Assembly (NCBI GenBank): GCA_028276205.1
Contig: JAPYWU010000069.1
Span: 1-7,418, forward strand
DNA length: 7,418 nucleotides
Direction of reading: 5' to 3'
From: Dictyoglomaceae bacterium
GTDB taxonomy: Bacteria; Dictyoglomota; Dictyoglomia; Dictyoglomales; Dictyoglomaceae
In this document: positions 1 through 4,775 of the stretch, in pieces
Position numbering within the stretch: position 1 is the first letter of the stretch
How the letters are laid out: each line of letters starts with the position of its first letter
Position numbers and translations under genes: made by a program
The notes under the pieces: model-generated
The model's database searches: none
Told to the model about the DNA's origin: nothing
What the model saw: the letters and a program-made list of their open reading frames with translations, nothing else

Positions 1-105
1 AATGCTGATTATCCTGTAGCAAATCTATCCTTTGAGCTTGGTAAAACTCAAAATCCAGCAACAGGAAATGTCTACTTCAAAGATGTTAAATTAGAATCTC
101 AATAA
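1..105 (+). CDS. C-terminal end of a carbohydrate-binding-module-like protein (partial, 5' end outside window)
   Basis: Frame 1 is open from the first base to a TAA at 103-105 and gives 34 residues. The segment has the look of the last beta strands of a jelly-roll carbohydrate-binding module of the CBM4/9/22 type: an 'LSFELGK' strand, then a short turn containing 'NPATG', then 'NVYFKDVKLES' ending the protein. Such modules normally close with an aspartate-valine strand of this kind. They are usually attached to secreted glycoside hydrolases or S-layer-anchored enzymes, so the missing part is probably a polysaccharide-degrading enzyme; that part is inference. A terminator hairpin begins six bases after the stop. 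The fold assignment rests on a short segment and is moderate. Confidence 0.6.
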   Translation, partial: NADYPVANLSFELGKTQNPATGNVYFKDVKLESQ

Positions 106-111
106 AATTTC

Positions 112-144
112 TAAGGGTGGGAGGATAAAATCCTCCCACCCTTA
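112..144. terminator. Bidirectional rho-independent terminator between convergent genes
   Basis: A 14-bp perfect stem (112-125 pairing with 131-144) with a TAAAA loop has a GC-rich core (GGGTGGGAGG against CCTCCCACCC). On the plus strand it is followed by TTTAT-type sequence. On the minus strand the bases after the hairpin read AGAAATTTTATT, so T-rich tracts flank both sides. It lies six bases after the stop of the plus-strand gene and one base after the stop of the minus-strand deacetylase gene, and so can serve both convergent transcripts. Confidence 0.93.
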
Positions 145-145
145 T

Positions 146-850
146 TTATGGTTCTACATAAACCCAAAGCTTATTTTTATATTTAGGATCTTTTGGGTCC
201 ACACCCTTCCTCTTAAAAAGCTCACTTAAGGTAACAAATTCATATCCTTGTTTCTTAAGCTCTGGTATTATGATATCAAGAGCTTCTGGGGTTGGATGCG
301 GTTCTGGTTGTACATCATGAAGAAGAATAATTGCTCCATCTCTTACTCCTTTCAAAACATTATTTGCAATATTTTCTGGAGTTCTATCACATCCTGCCCA
401 ATCAAATCCAACCACTCCACTTATAAAAGGCATATCTATCACATCAAACATGGTTTTACTAACTGCTAAATTTGGTGGTCTGAAAAATAAGGGTTTTTTA
501 CCTGTATACTTTTCTATTACTTCATTTGTACGAGCAATTTTATCTGCTATCTCTTTAGGATCTGCCTTATCAAGAGGATTGTAGTCCCAAGAATGATTTC
601 CATATTCACAACCAAGGGAAAGAGCTCTATCAATTACAGATTTAGTAGAATCGTTTATCCTAAATCCAACCACAAAAAAGGTTGCAGGTACTCTATACTT
701 TTCCAGCCTATCAAGTACACGTGGTGTAAGCCTTGTATCAGGTCCATCATCAAAGGTAAGAGCACAAAGCTTAGTAGTATTTTGAACCGCAGAATTTACA
801 GAAAATACGCTTAAAGTGATCAAGATTAATGAGATAAATAACTTTTTCAT
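146..850 (-). CDS. Secreted polysaccharide deacetylase, NodB homology domain (CE4 family)
   Basis: This 234-aa protein belongs to the CE4 family, whose members remove N- or O-acetyl groups from peptidoglycan, chitin-like or xylan substrates with a divalent metal. Residues 1-21 form a signal peptide (KK, hydrophobic core, NSA cleavage region), so it acts outside the membrane. NodB motif 1 is TFDDGPD (32-38) with the expected base Asp34 and metal Asp35. Motif 2 reads HSWDY, keeping His86 but with Tyr90 where the second metal His normally sits. Motif 3 is RPP (124-126). Motif 5 is LLHD with His178. Motif 4 is also divergent: FDWAGCD (149-155) replaces the usual DxxDW. The start has a good Shine-Dalgarno (AAAAAGGGGG, about six bases upstream) and its own promoter. 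The length fits a single catalytic domain with no anchor. The fold is certain; the substrate and full activity are not, given the changed metal site. Confidence 0.92.
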   Translation of the reverse strand: MKKLFISLILITLSVFSVNSAVQNTTKLCALTFDDGPDTRLTPRVLDRLEKYRVPATFFVVGFRINDSTKSVIDRALSLGCEYGNHSWDYNPLDKADPKEIADKIARTNEVIEKYTGKKPLFFRPPNLAVSKTMFDVIDMPFISGVVGFDWAGCDRTPENIANNVLKGVRDGAIILLHDVQPEPHPTPEALDIIIPELKKQGYEFVTLSELFKRKGVDPKDPKYKNKLWVYVEP

Positions 851-898
851 AAATTACCCCCTTTTTATAAAAAACATTTGCATAAACATTTTTCTGAA

Positions 899-927
899 AT
901 TCTATAATAGAACTTTTGTATAGTCAA
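899..927 (-). promoter_or_regulatory. Sigma-70-like promoter for the polysaccharide deacetylase gene
   Basis: On the minus strand TTGACT (922-927) is followed after 17 bp by TAGAAT (899-904). These are five of six matches to each consensus at the ideal spacing. The predicted start lies near 892, giving a leader of about 40 nt that contains the AAAAAGGGGG ribosome site at 857-866. The promoter sits in the 90-bp gap after the hydrolase gene, so the deacetylase can be transcribed independently of it. Confidence 0.75.
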
Positions 928-940
928 TCCTTTTCTAATT

Positions 941-1678
941 TTATCTTATGTTATCTGGATTATACACAAGAACTGCTTTACCATAAGTAACATAAAGTCC
1001 CCCAAAATTACCATAGGGGTATGGTTCACCTTTAAGTTCACCAAATATAACTTTTTCTACCGCCTTTATCAAATCAAGAAGATAATCACTGGAATAAGGT
1101 GTCATATTACATTGAGGAAGATGTCCATTATATATTTTCTCAAATTCGCCAATTCTCTCACGTAGTTTATATAAACTCTGAAGATATAAAGTTAATGGCA
1201 AACATCCTGGAAGCTGTAACCAGGTATGCCCTGCTCCCAAGGCATCACCACTAAAAAGAAGTTTATTTTCTTTATCCAATAACACAATGGAACCCGGAGT
1301 ATGTCCTGGCACTTCAATAACTTCTAATTTTCTATCACCTAAATCTAATATTTCTCCATCTTTAATATCTTTAATCCTATCTATCTTTATATTCATGCTA
1401 AAAATCTGTACAATTTTGAAGTCCTTATGATTCATATAAACCTCATCAAATTGATCTATTTGCATAATATGATCCCAATGAGCATGAGATATAACAACCT
1501 TTAAGGGATTTTTAGTAATATTTTCTACAAAAAATCTAAGATCACCTTCCCCCATACCTGTGTCAAAAAGTATACTTTCTTTTTCCCCCTCTATTAAGTA
1601 CATGCTATCATTCCTATAATCCGCAATATGCCAAACTTTTGGTTCAACAAGTGTAGAAACATATTCTTTTTTTTCCAT
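941..1678 (-). CDS. Metallo-beta-lactamase-fold metal-dependent hydrolase
   Basis: This 245-aa cytoplasmic protein has no signal peptide. It shows every metal ligand of the dinuclear MBL fold: the HAHWDH motif with His65, His67, Asp69 and His70; His126 in VPGHTPGS; Asp145 in FSGDALG; and His186 in YNGH. The early strand LFDTGMG (37-43) is also typical. The layout matches stand-alone MBL hydrolases related to glyoxalase II and to lactonases, with an inserted HTW/proline-rich loop (about 151-162) that may shape the substrate pocket. The family covers thioesters, lactones, phosphodiesters and beta-lactams, and the sequence does not tell which. AGGAGG (1686-1691) lies 7 nt before the ATG and fixes the start. 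The gene is divergent from the repressor operon, with 260 bp between the two start codons. It may be an independent gene or may share control with that operon. Confidence 0.93.
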   Translation of the reverse strand: MEKKEYVSTLVEPKVWHIADYRNDSMYLIEGEKESILFDTGMGEGDLRFFVENITKNPLKVVISHAHWDHIMQIDQFDEVYMNHKDFKIVQIFSMNIKIDRIKDIKDGEILDLGDRKLEVIEVPGHTPGSIVLLDKENKLLFSGDALGAGHTWLQLPGCLPLTLYLQSLYKLRERIGEFEKIYNGHLPQCNMTPYSSDYLLDLIKAVEKVIFGELKGEPYPYGNFGGLYVTYGKAVLVYNPDNIR

Positions 1679-1708
1679 CCTTAAACCTCCTCTTAAGATT
1701 TTTTATTT

Positions 1709-1714
1709 ATTATA
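1709..1714 (-). promoter_or_regulatory. Probable -10 element of the MBL hydrolase gene
   Basis: The minus strand reads TATAAT here, a perfect -10 hexamer. The predicted start near 1702 gives a leader of about 24 nt that includes the AGGAGG site. No good -35 is visible at 16-18 bp; CTTTTA at 1732-1737 is the best at 17 bp and is weak. The call therefore rests on the -10 alone. Confidence 0.5.
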
Positions 1715-1727
1715 GATTAAGGTTTAA

Positions 1728-1854
1728 TATTTAAAAGGAACATGGAGAAAAGCTTGGCTTGGACCTGGAGTAAAAACTATAATCAAACAAATAGACAGAA
1801 GATTATACAACACCAATTGCAACTCTGGATAAATAGAATAAGGATTTTTATCCT
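1728..1854 (+). other. Divergent intergenic region with a possible decayed gene end and small hairpin
   Basis: The 260-bp space between the hydrolase and the repressor holds no convincing intact gene. One plus-strand frame is open from 1728 to a TAA at 1830-1832 and encodes a protein-like stretch containing 'AWLGPGVKTIIKQ' and 'RRLYNTN'. It has no start codon. Shortly after the stop comes a small hairpin (AGGAT, TTTT loop, ATCCT; 1841-1854) followed by CCCCTTTTATTTTT, which resembles a weak terminator. Together these could be the tail of a degraded gene, but open stretches of this length also occur by chance. The promoter and operator of the following operon begin at 1871. Confidence 0.2.
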
Positions 1855-1870
1855 CCCCTTTTATTTTTCC

Positions 1871-1899
1871 TTTTCAATTAAAAAGATTTATGTTAAAAT
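1871..1899 (+). promoter_or_regulatory. Promoter of the repressor/SdpI-like/ABC transporter operon
   Basis: TTTTCA (1871-1876) and TAAAAT (1894-1899) are separated by 17 bp, matching the -35 consensus at four of six and the -10 at five of six bases. The -10 is preceded by TGT (1891-1893), making it an extended -10. The predicted start near 1906 falls inside the palindrome at 1902-1921, so a bound repressor would block it. The leader would be about 33 nt and contains no clear Shine-Dalgarno for the repressor ATG. Confidence 0.65.
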
Positions 1900-1901
1900 A
1901 C

Positions 1902-1921
1902 ATTTAGATATTTATCTAAAT
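1902..1921. promoter_or_regulatory. Probable operator: perfect 9+9 bp palindrome
   Basis: ATTTAGATA and TATCTAAAT are exact reverse complements separated by two bases (TT). The site begins two bases after the -10 hexamer and ends 17 bases before the ArsR-type ATG. Dimeric winged-helix ArsR proteins bind such dyads, and SdpR-like members repress their own operons. Autoregulation is therefore the natural reading. It is inferred from position and symmetry. Confidence 0.72.
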
Positions 1922-1938
1922 AATAGAAATGTTAAAGT

Positions 1939-2223
1939 ATGAAATTTGATCTTTTATTCAAGGCTTTGAGTGATGAAACAAGAAGAGAGATATTAAAAAT
2001 GCTCTCCGAAAGAGACATGACTGCAGGAGAGATCGCTGATAAATTTCAAAAATCATGGCCTACTATTTCCCACCATCTGGAGATACTAAAACAGGCAGAG
2101 CTTATAACTGATGAAAAAAGAGGAAAATATATTGTCTATTCTCTAAACACTACTGTTTTTCAAGAGATTATCATGTGGTTTATGGACACCTTCAAAAAGG
2201 AGGAGAAAAAATCAAATGTATAA
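1939..2223 (+). CDS. ArsR-family winged-helix repressor, SdpR-like
   Basis: This 94-aa protein is nearly all winged helix-turn-helix. It opens with the ArsR hallmark FKALSDETRREILKML (7-22), then helix TAGEIADKF (28-36), the recognition helix around TISHHLEILKQ (42-52), and the wing DEKRGKYIVYSLN (58-70). It has no cysteine and so lacks the CVC metal site of arsenic/cadmium sensors. The DMTAGEIAD and PTISHHL wording matches SdpR-type autorepressors. In B. subtilis SdpR represses sdpRI and is relieved when the membrane protein SdpI captures the SDP toxin and sequesters SdpR. An SdpI-like gene follows directly here with an 8-bp overlap (ATGTATAA), so the same logic is plausible. The start has only weak ribosome-site sequence, but the domain begins at once and the promoter is correctly placed. 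Confidence 0.93.
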   Translation: MKFDLLFKALSDETRREILKMLSERDMTAGEIADKFQKSWPTISHHLEILKQAELITDEKRGKYIVYSLNTTVFQEIIMWFMDTFKKEEKKSNV

Positions 2224-2911
2224 TTTAAAAAGCTCTATAAAAAAGGATATAGGAATTATTATATTAATTATCCTTATGTTTATTATTGGAATCTTTTCCT
2301 ATCCTTATTTTCCTGAAAAAATTCCTATGCATTGGAACTTCAAAGGAGAAATAGACAGATATGGCTCCAAGTTTGAAGGTCTTTTTGGTATACCTTTAAT
2401 GAGTCTTGGTTTTTACTTATTATTTTTAGTACTTCCTTATTTGGACCCTAAAAAGGAAAATTATCAAAAATTTGAAAAAGTATATCAGATAATAAAATAT
2501 GCCTATATCTTTTTGTTATTTATACTACAGATGACAATCCTTATAGTTACCTTAGGGGGCCCTAAAGATTTAATACCTAAAATAACACCAACCTTAGTTG
2601 GAGTTATTTTTATCATATTAGGGAACTATATGCCAAGAATAAAGCCAAATTGGTTTGTAGGTATAAGAACCCCTTGGACCTTATCCAACGAAGAGGTATG
2701 GAAAAGAACCCATAGATTTGGAGGATATATATTTATTATAGGTGGAATACTTATTATACTTGCAGGCATTCTACCCCCACTTATAAATTTGATAGTTCTC
2801 ATATTATCAATACTTCTTATGGCTTTTGGTACTATTCTTTATTCTTTTATCATTTATAAAAAATTAGAAAGAAAAAGAAAGGAGAAAAGGGAAAATGGAA
2901 TCTTTAACTAA
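2216..2911 (+). CDS. SdpI-like integral membrane protein (DUF1648 + SdpI domains)
   Basis: This 231-aa protein has about six hydrophobic segments (near 12-28, 56-74, 95-113, 121-138, 170-187, 191-213). After the first helix comes the DUF1648 signature YPYFPEKIPMHWNFKGEIDRYG (29-50, written here by its key residues Pro33, Pro37, His39, Trp40, Gly44 and Asp47). Residues 137-168 carry the SdpI-domain signature: NYMP, then WFVGIRTPWTLSNEEVW, then RTHRFGG. In B. subtilis SdpI gives immunity to the SDP peptide and signals to SdpR; the related YfhL is also membrane-bound. An AAGGAGG site (2197-2203) lies inside the repressor gene, and the two genes overlap by 8 bp, suggesting translational coupling. 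The C-terminal tail (about 215-231) is strongly basic and could contact the repressor or the membrane surface. The family is clear; an immunity role is inferred. Confidence 0.9.
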   Translation: MYNLKSSIKKDIGIIILIILMFIIGIFSYPYFPEKIPMHWNFKGEIDRYGSKFEGLFGIPLMSLGFYLLFLVLPYLDPKKENYQKFEKVYQIIKYAYIFLLFILQMTILIVTLGGPKDLIPKITPTLVGVIFIILGNYMPRIKPNWFVGIRTPWTLSNEEVWKRTHRFGGYIFIIGGILIILAGILPPLINLIVLILSILLMAFGTILYSFIIYKKLERKRKEKRENGIFN

Positions 2912-3098
2912 AAATTTACCCTTATTTTTACCCCTCATTATTGTACAGATAATTTTTCAAATCATTGCATTAATTGATTTAATAAAGAGAAACAAAGAAG
3001 AAATAAGATGGAAAAATAAGATTCTTTGGTTAATCATAATCTTTGTCTTTGGTATATTAGGACCCATTTTATACTTTATCTTTGGGAGAAAATCATGA
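2895..3098 (+). CDS. Small two-helix PLDc_N-domain membrane protein (YxlE-like)
   Basis: This 67-aa protein has two transmembrane helices (about 8-30 and 42-63), linked by a short charged loop beginning DLIKRNKEE. The end reads LGPILYFIFGRK, the classic close of the PLDc_N domain found ahead of cardiolipin synthases. Here the domain stands alone, with no phospholipase HKD motif, so it is not an enzyme. B. subtilis YxlE is a similar small stand-alone PLDc_N protein. It is encoded immediately before the ABC ATPase yxlF and permease yxlG and is annotated as a negative regulator of SigY. The order here is the same. The gene overlaps the SdpI-like gene by 17 bp, has GGAG 10 nt upstream, and shares ATGA with the ATPase gene. 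A structural or regulatory partner of the transporter is likely. Confidence 0.85.
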   Translation: MESLTKNLPLFLPLIIVQIIFQIIALIDLIKRNKEEIRWKNKILWLIIIFVFGILGPILYFIFGRKS

Positions 3099-3988
3099 AT
3101 ATAATTGAAACTTTCAATCTTTGCAAATATTATAAAAACAAAAAGGCATTAGATAATCTTAATTTAGAAGTACCAGAGGGAATAATCTTTGGATACTTAG
3201 GACCAAATGGGGCAGGAAAAACAACCACTATAAGACTATTATTGAATCTGGCAAAACCAACTAATGGTTACGCCATTATTATGGGAGAAAATATATTAAA
3301 GAGTAAAAAATACTTAAGTAAAATTGGATTTCTACCAGATGTACCCAATTTTTACAATTACTTCACAGCTAAGGAATATTTAGCAATATTGGCTGAGATA
3401 TTAGGAGTAGATAAAAAAAGAGTGGATGAAGTATTGGAATTGGTTGATTTGAAAAATGAGAAGAAAAGAATTGGTACATTTTCAAGAGGCATGAAACAAC
3501 GCCTTGGTATTGCTCAAACATTGCTCCATGATCCTAAACTTTTAATATTAGATGAACCCACATCAGCTCTTGACCCTCAAGGAAGAAAGGAAATCTTGGA
3601 CCTCATTAAATCTCTAAAAGGCAGTAAAACCATATTTTTTTCAACCCACATTCTCTCGGATGTAGAAAAAATATGTGATAGAGTAGCTATAATAAAGGAT
3701 GGAAAGCTTCTTCTTAATGAGAAGGTAGAGGAACTAAAAAAGAGATATGCTAAAAGAATGATAACTATTGAAGTAGACAACCAAGATATCCTATGGGAAA
3801 AGCTAAAAGATAAACCTTGGGTTATAAATATTGCGGTTCACAATAAAAGCTTATTATTAAATATCAAAGATATATCTATGGCACAGAAAGAAATTCCCAA
3901 AATTATTTCTGAGAATAATCTCTCCTTGATACATTTTGAATTTCTTGAGCCTACCATCGAAGACATCTTTTTTGAGGTGATATCATGA
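3095..3988 (+). CDS. ABC-2 type transporter ATP-binding protein
   Basis: This 297-aa ATPase powers the permease encoded next. From the chosen start, Walker A is GPNGAGKTT (36-44), the signature is FSRGMKQR (129-136), Walker B is LLILDEP (149-155) with Asp153 and Glu154, the D-loop is SALDP (157-161), and the switch histidine is His185 in FSTH. All catalytic residues are present. After about residue 215 comes the extra alpha/beta C-terminal domain of BcrA/NatA/YxlF-like exporters, ending in the LEPTIEDIFFEV motif. A longer frame opens at 3026, but those 23 residues lie within the PLDc_N gene and lack homology. The ATG at 3095 has GGGAG at 3084-3088 and forms an ATGA stop/start overlap, so it is preferred. 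Substrates of this family include bacitracin-like peptides and ions; none can be named here. Confidence 0.96.
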   Translation: MNIIETFNLCKYYKNKKALDNLNLEVPEGIIFGYLGPNGAGKTTTIRLLLNLAKPTNGYAIIMGENILKSKKYLSKIGFLPDVPNFYNYFTAKEYLAILAEILGVDKKRVDEVLELVDLKNEKKRIGTFSRGMKQRLGIAQTLLHDPKLLILDEPTSALDPQGRKEILDLIKSLKGSKTIFFSTHILSDVEKICDRVAIIKDGKLLLNEKVEELKKRYAKRMITIEVDNQDILWEKLKDKPWVINIAVHNKSLLLNIKDISMAQKEIPKIISENNLSLIHFEFLEPTIEDIFFEVIS

Positions 3989-4755
3989 TATGGAAATTAA
4001 TGAAAAAGGAGTTAAAGGAGTTCTTAAAAACAGGAAAAATTTATGTTCTTCTTTTTTCTCTCCTATTCTTTGGAATTTCAAGTCCTATAATTGCTAAATT
4101 TACACCAGAAATAATAGAAAATCTTGTCAAAAATCAAGAAATGCAAGGCCTAATAATACAACTTCCTCCTCCTACTTGGAAAGATTCTTTCATACAGTTT
4201 TTCAAAAATTTAAATCAGATAGTATTTCTTATTATAGTTCTACTTTTCATAGGATGTATATCTGAAGAGAAAAATAAAAATACAGCAAGCATCTTTATTG
4301 CTTTAGGTATTGATAGAAAAAAATGGATATTTTCTAAATTTCTTTTTCAAATAATAATAACCTACTTCTTTCTATTAATTTCCTTCATAGCTTGTGCCTA
4401 TTACACATATTTTCTTTTTTCAACATTTCCTATACAAAATTCAATCTCAGCTATGTTTTTATATTTCATCTATATATTTTTTATTTTATCACTTATTATC
4501 TTCTCGAGCTCCTTAGGGAACAATTTTATCCAATCAGCAGGCATTTTCTTAGGAATATTTATTATTTTTAACCTTCTTTCCATATTCCCTAATATGAATC
4601 CATACAATCCAATGTCTCTTTCTTCTTTACAAAATGAATGGATTTTGAAAGGTGTTATATGGAAGGATGCATTAAAAAATATAATTTTCACCCTCATATA
4701 TTCTTTTATCTTATTAATATTAGGAGTAGTATCCTTTGAAAAACAAGAACTTTAA
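3985..4755 (+). CDS. ABC-2 type transporter permease
   Basis: This 256-aa protein has six predicted membrane segments (about 20-38, 79-93, 119-140, 149-170, 180-198, 232-250), the standard ABC-2 permease plan. An external loop (about 40-75) contains LPPPTW. The conserved cytoplasmic elbow after helix 2 reads ISEEKNKNTAS (92-102) followed by an Arg-Lys patch and Lys118. This matches the E-K-x-G-T and R...K pattern of ABC-2 permeases such as NatB and YxlG. It overlaps the ATPase gene by ATGA, with GAGGTGA at 3974-3980 as ribosome site, so the pair should be made in fixed ratio. Operon context suggests export of, or protection from, a membrane-active compound. The direction and substrate are inferred. 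No terminator is visible after it; the promoter of the next gene starts inside its last codons. Confidence 0.92.
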   Translation: MIWKLMKKELKEFLKTGKIYVLLFSLLFFGISSPIIAKFTPEIIENLVKNQEMQGLIIQLPPPTWKDSFIQFFKNLNQIVFLIIVLLFIGCISEEKNKNTASIFIALGIDRKKWIFSKFLFQIIITYFFLLISFIACAYYTYFLFSTFPIQNSISAMFLYFIYIFFILSLIIFSSSLGNNFIQSAGIFLGIFIIFNLLSIFPNMNPYNPMSLSSLQNEWILKGVIWKDALKNIIFTLIYSFILLILGVVSFEKQEL

Positions 4756-4765
4756 ATGATATAAT
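4736..4765 (+). promoter_or_regulatory. Extended -10 promoter directly before the glycosyltransferase ATG
   Basis: TTGAAA (4736-4741, five of six) and a perfect TATAAT (4760-4765) are 18 bp apart, and TGA at 4757-4759 makes an extended -10. The -35 lies inside the permease coding sequence. The expected start of transcription, six to nine bases after the -10, is 4771-4774, only a few bases before the ATG at 4776. No Shine-Dalgarno lies between, so the transcript from this promoter should be leaderless or nearly so. Confidence 0.7.
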
Positions 4766-4775
4766 CTATCTTGCT

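Noticed and set aside
248..814. Two plus-strand 73-codon frames opposite the deacetylase gene
   Set aside because: They are antisense shadows of a clearly coding minus-strand gene, with no ribosome sites or recognisable motifs.
1742..1942. 66-codon plus-strand open frame in the divergent intergenic region
   Set aside because: Its ribosome site is too close to the ATG, its second half runs through the operon promoter and operator, and the translation is low-complexity and unlike a protein family.
1929..1949. Six-codon upstream frame overlapping the repressor start
   Set aside because: It has no ribosome site and such short frames are expected by chance; no leader-peptide feature is visible.
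2552..2565. GC-rich palindrome TTAGGG-GG-CCCTAA inside the SdpI-like gene
   Set aside because: It encodes an ordinary loop (Leu-Gly-Gly-Pro), has no T-run and no link to a gene boundary, so it is probably coincidental.
3026..3094. Upstream extension of the ABC ATPase by 23 residues
   Set aside because: The extension lies in the PLDc_N coding sequence, is not ABC-like, and the ATG at 3095 has both a ribosome site and the usual stop/start overlap.
3479..3502. ABC signature FSRGMKQ in place of LSGGQ as a defect
   Set aside because: F/Y-S-x-G-M-K-Q-R-L is the normal form in ABC-2 exporter ATPases, so it is not a loss of function.
4758..4770. GATA-TAATC-TATC dyad at the glycosyltransferase promoter as a second operator
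   Set aside because: It has only four-base arms with a 5-bp spacer, against nine-base arms and 2 bp at the repressor operon, and overlaps a consensus -10 that explains the bases.
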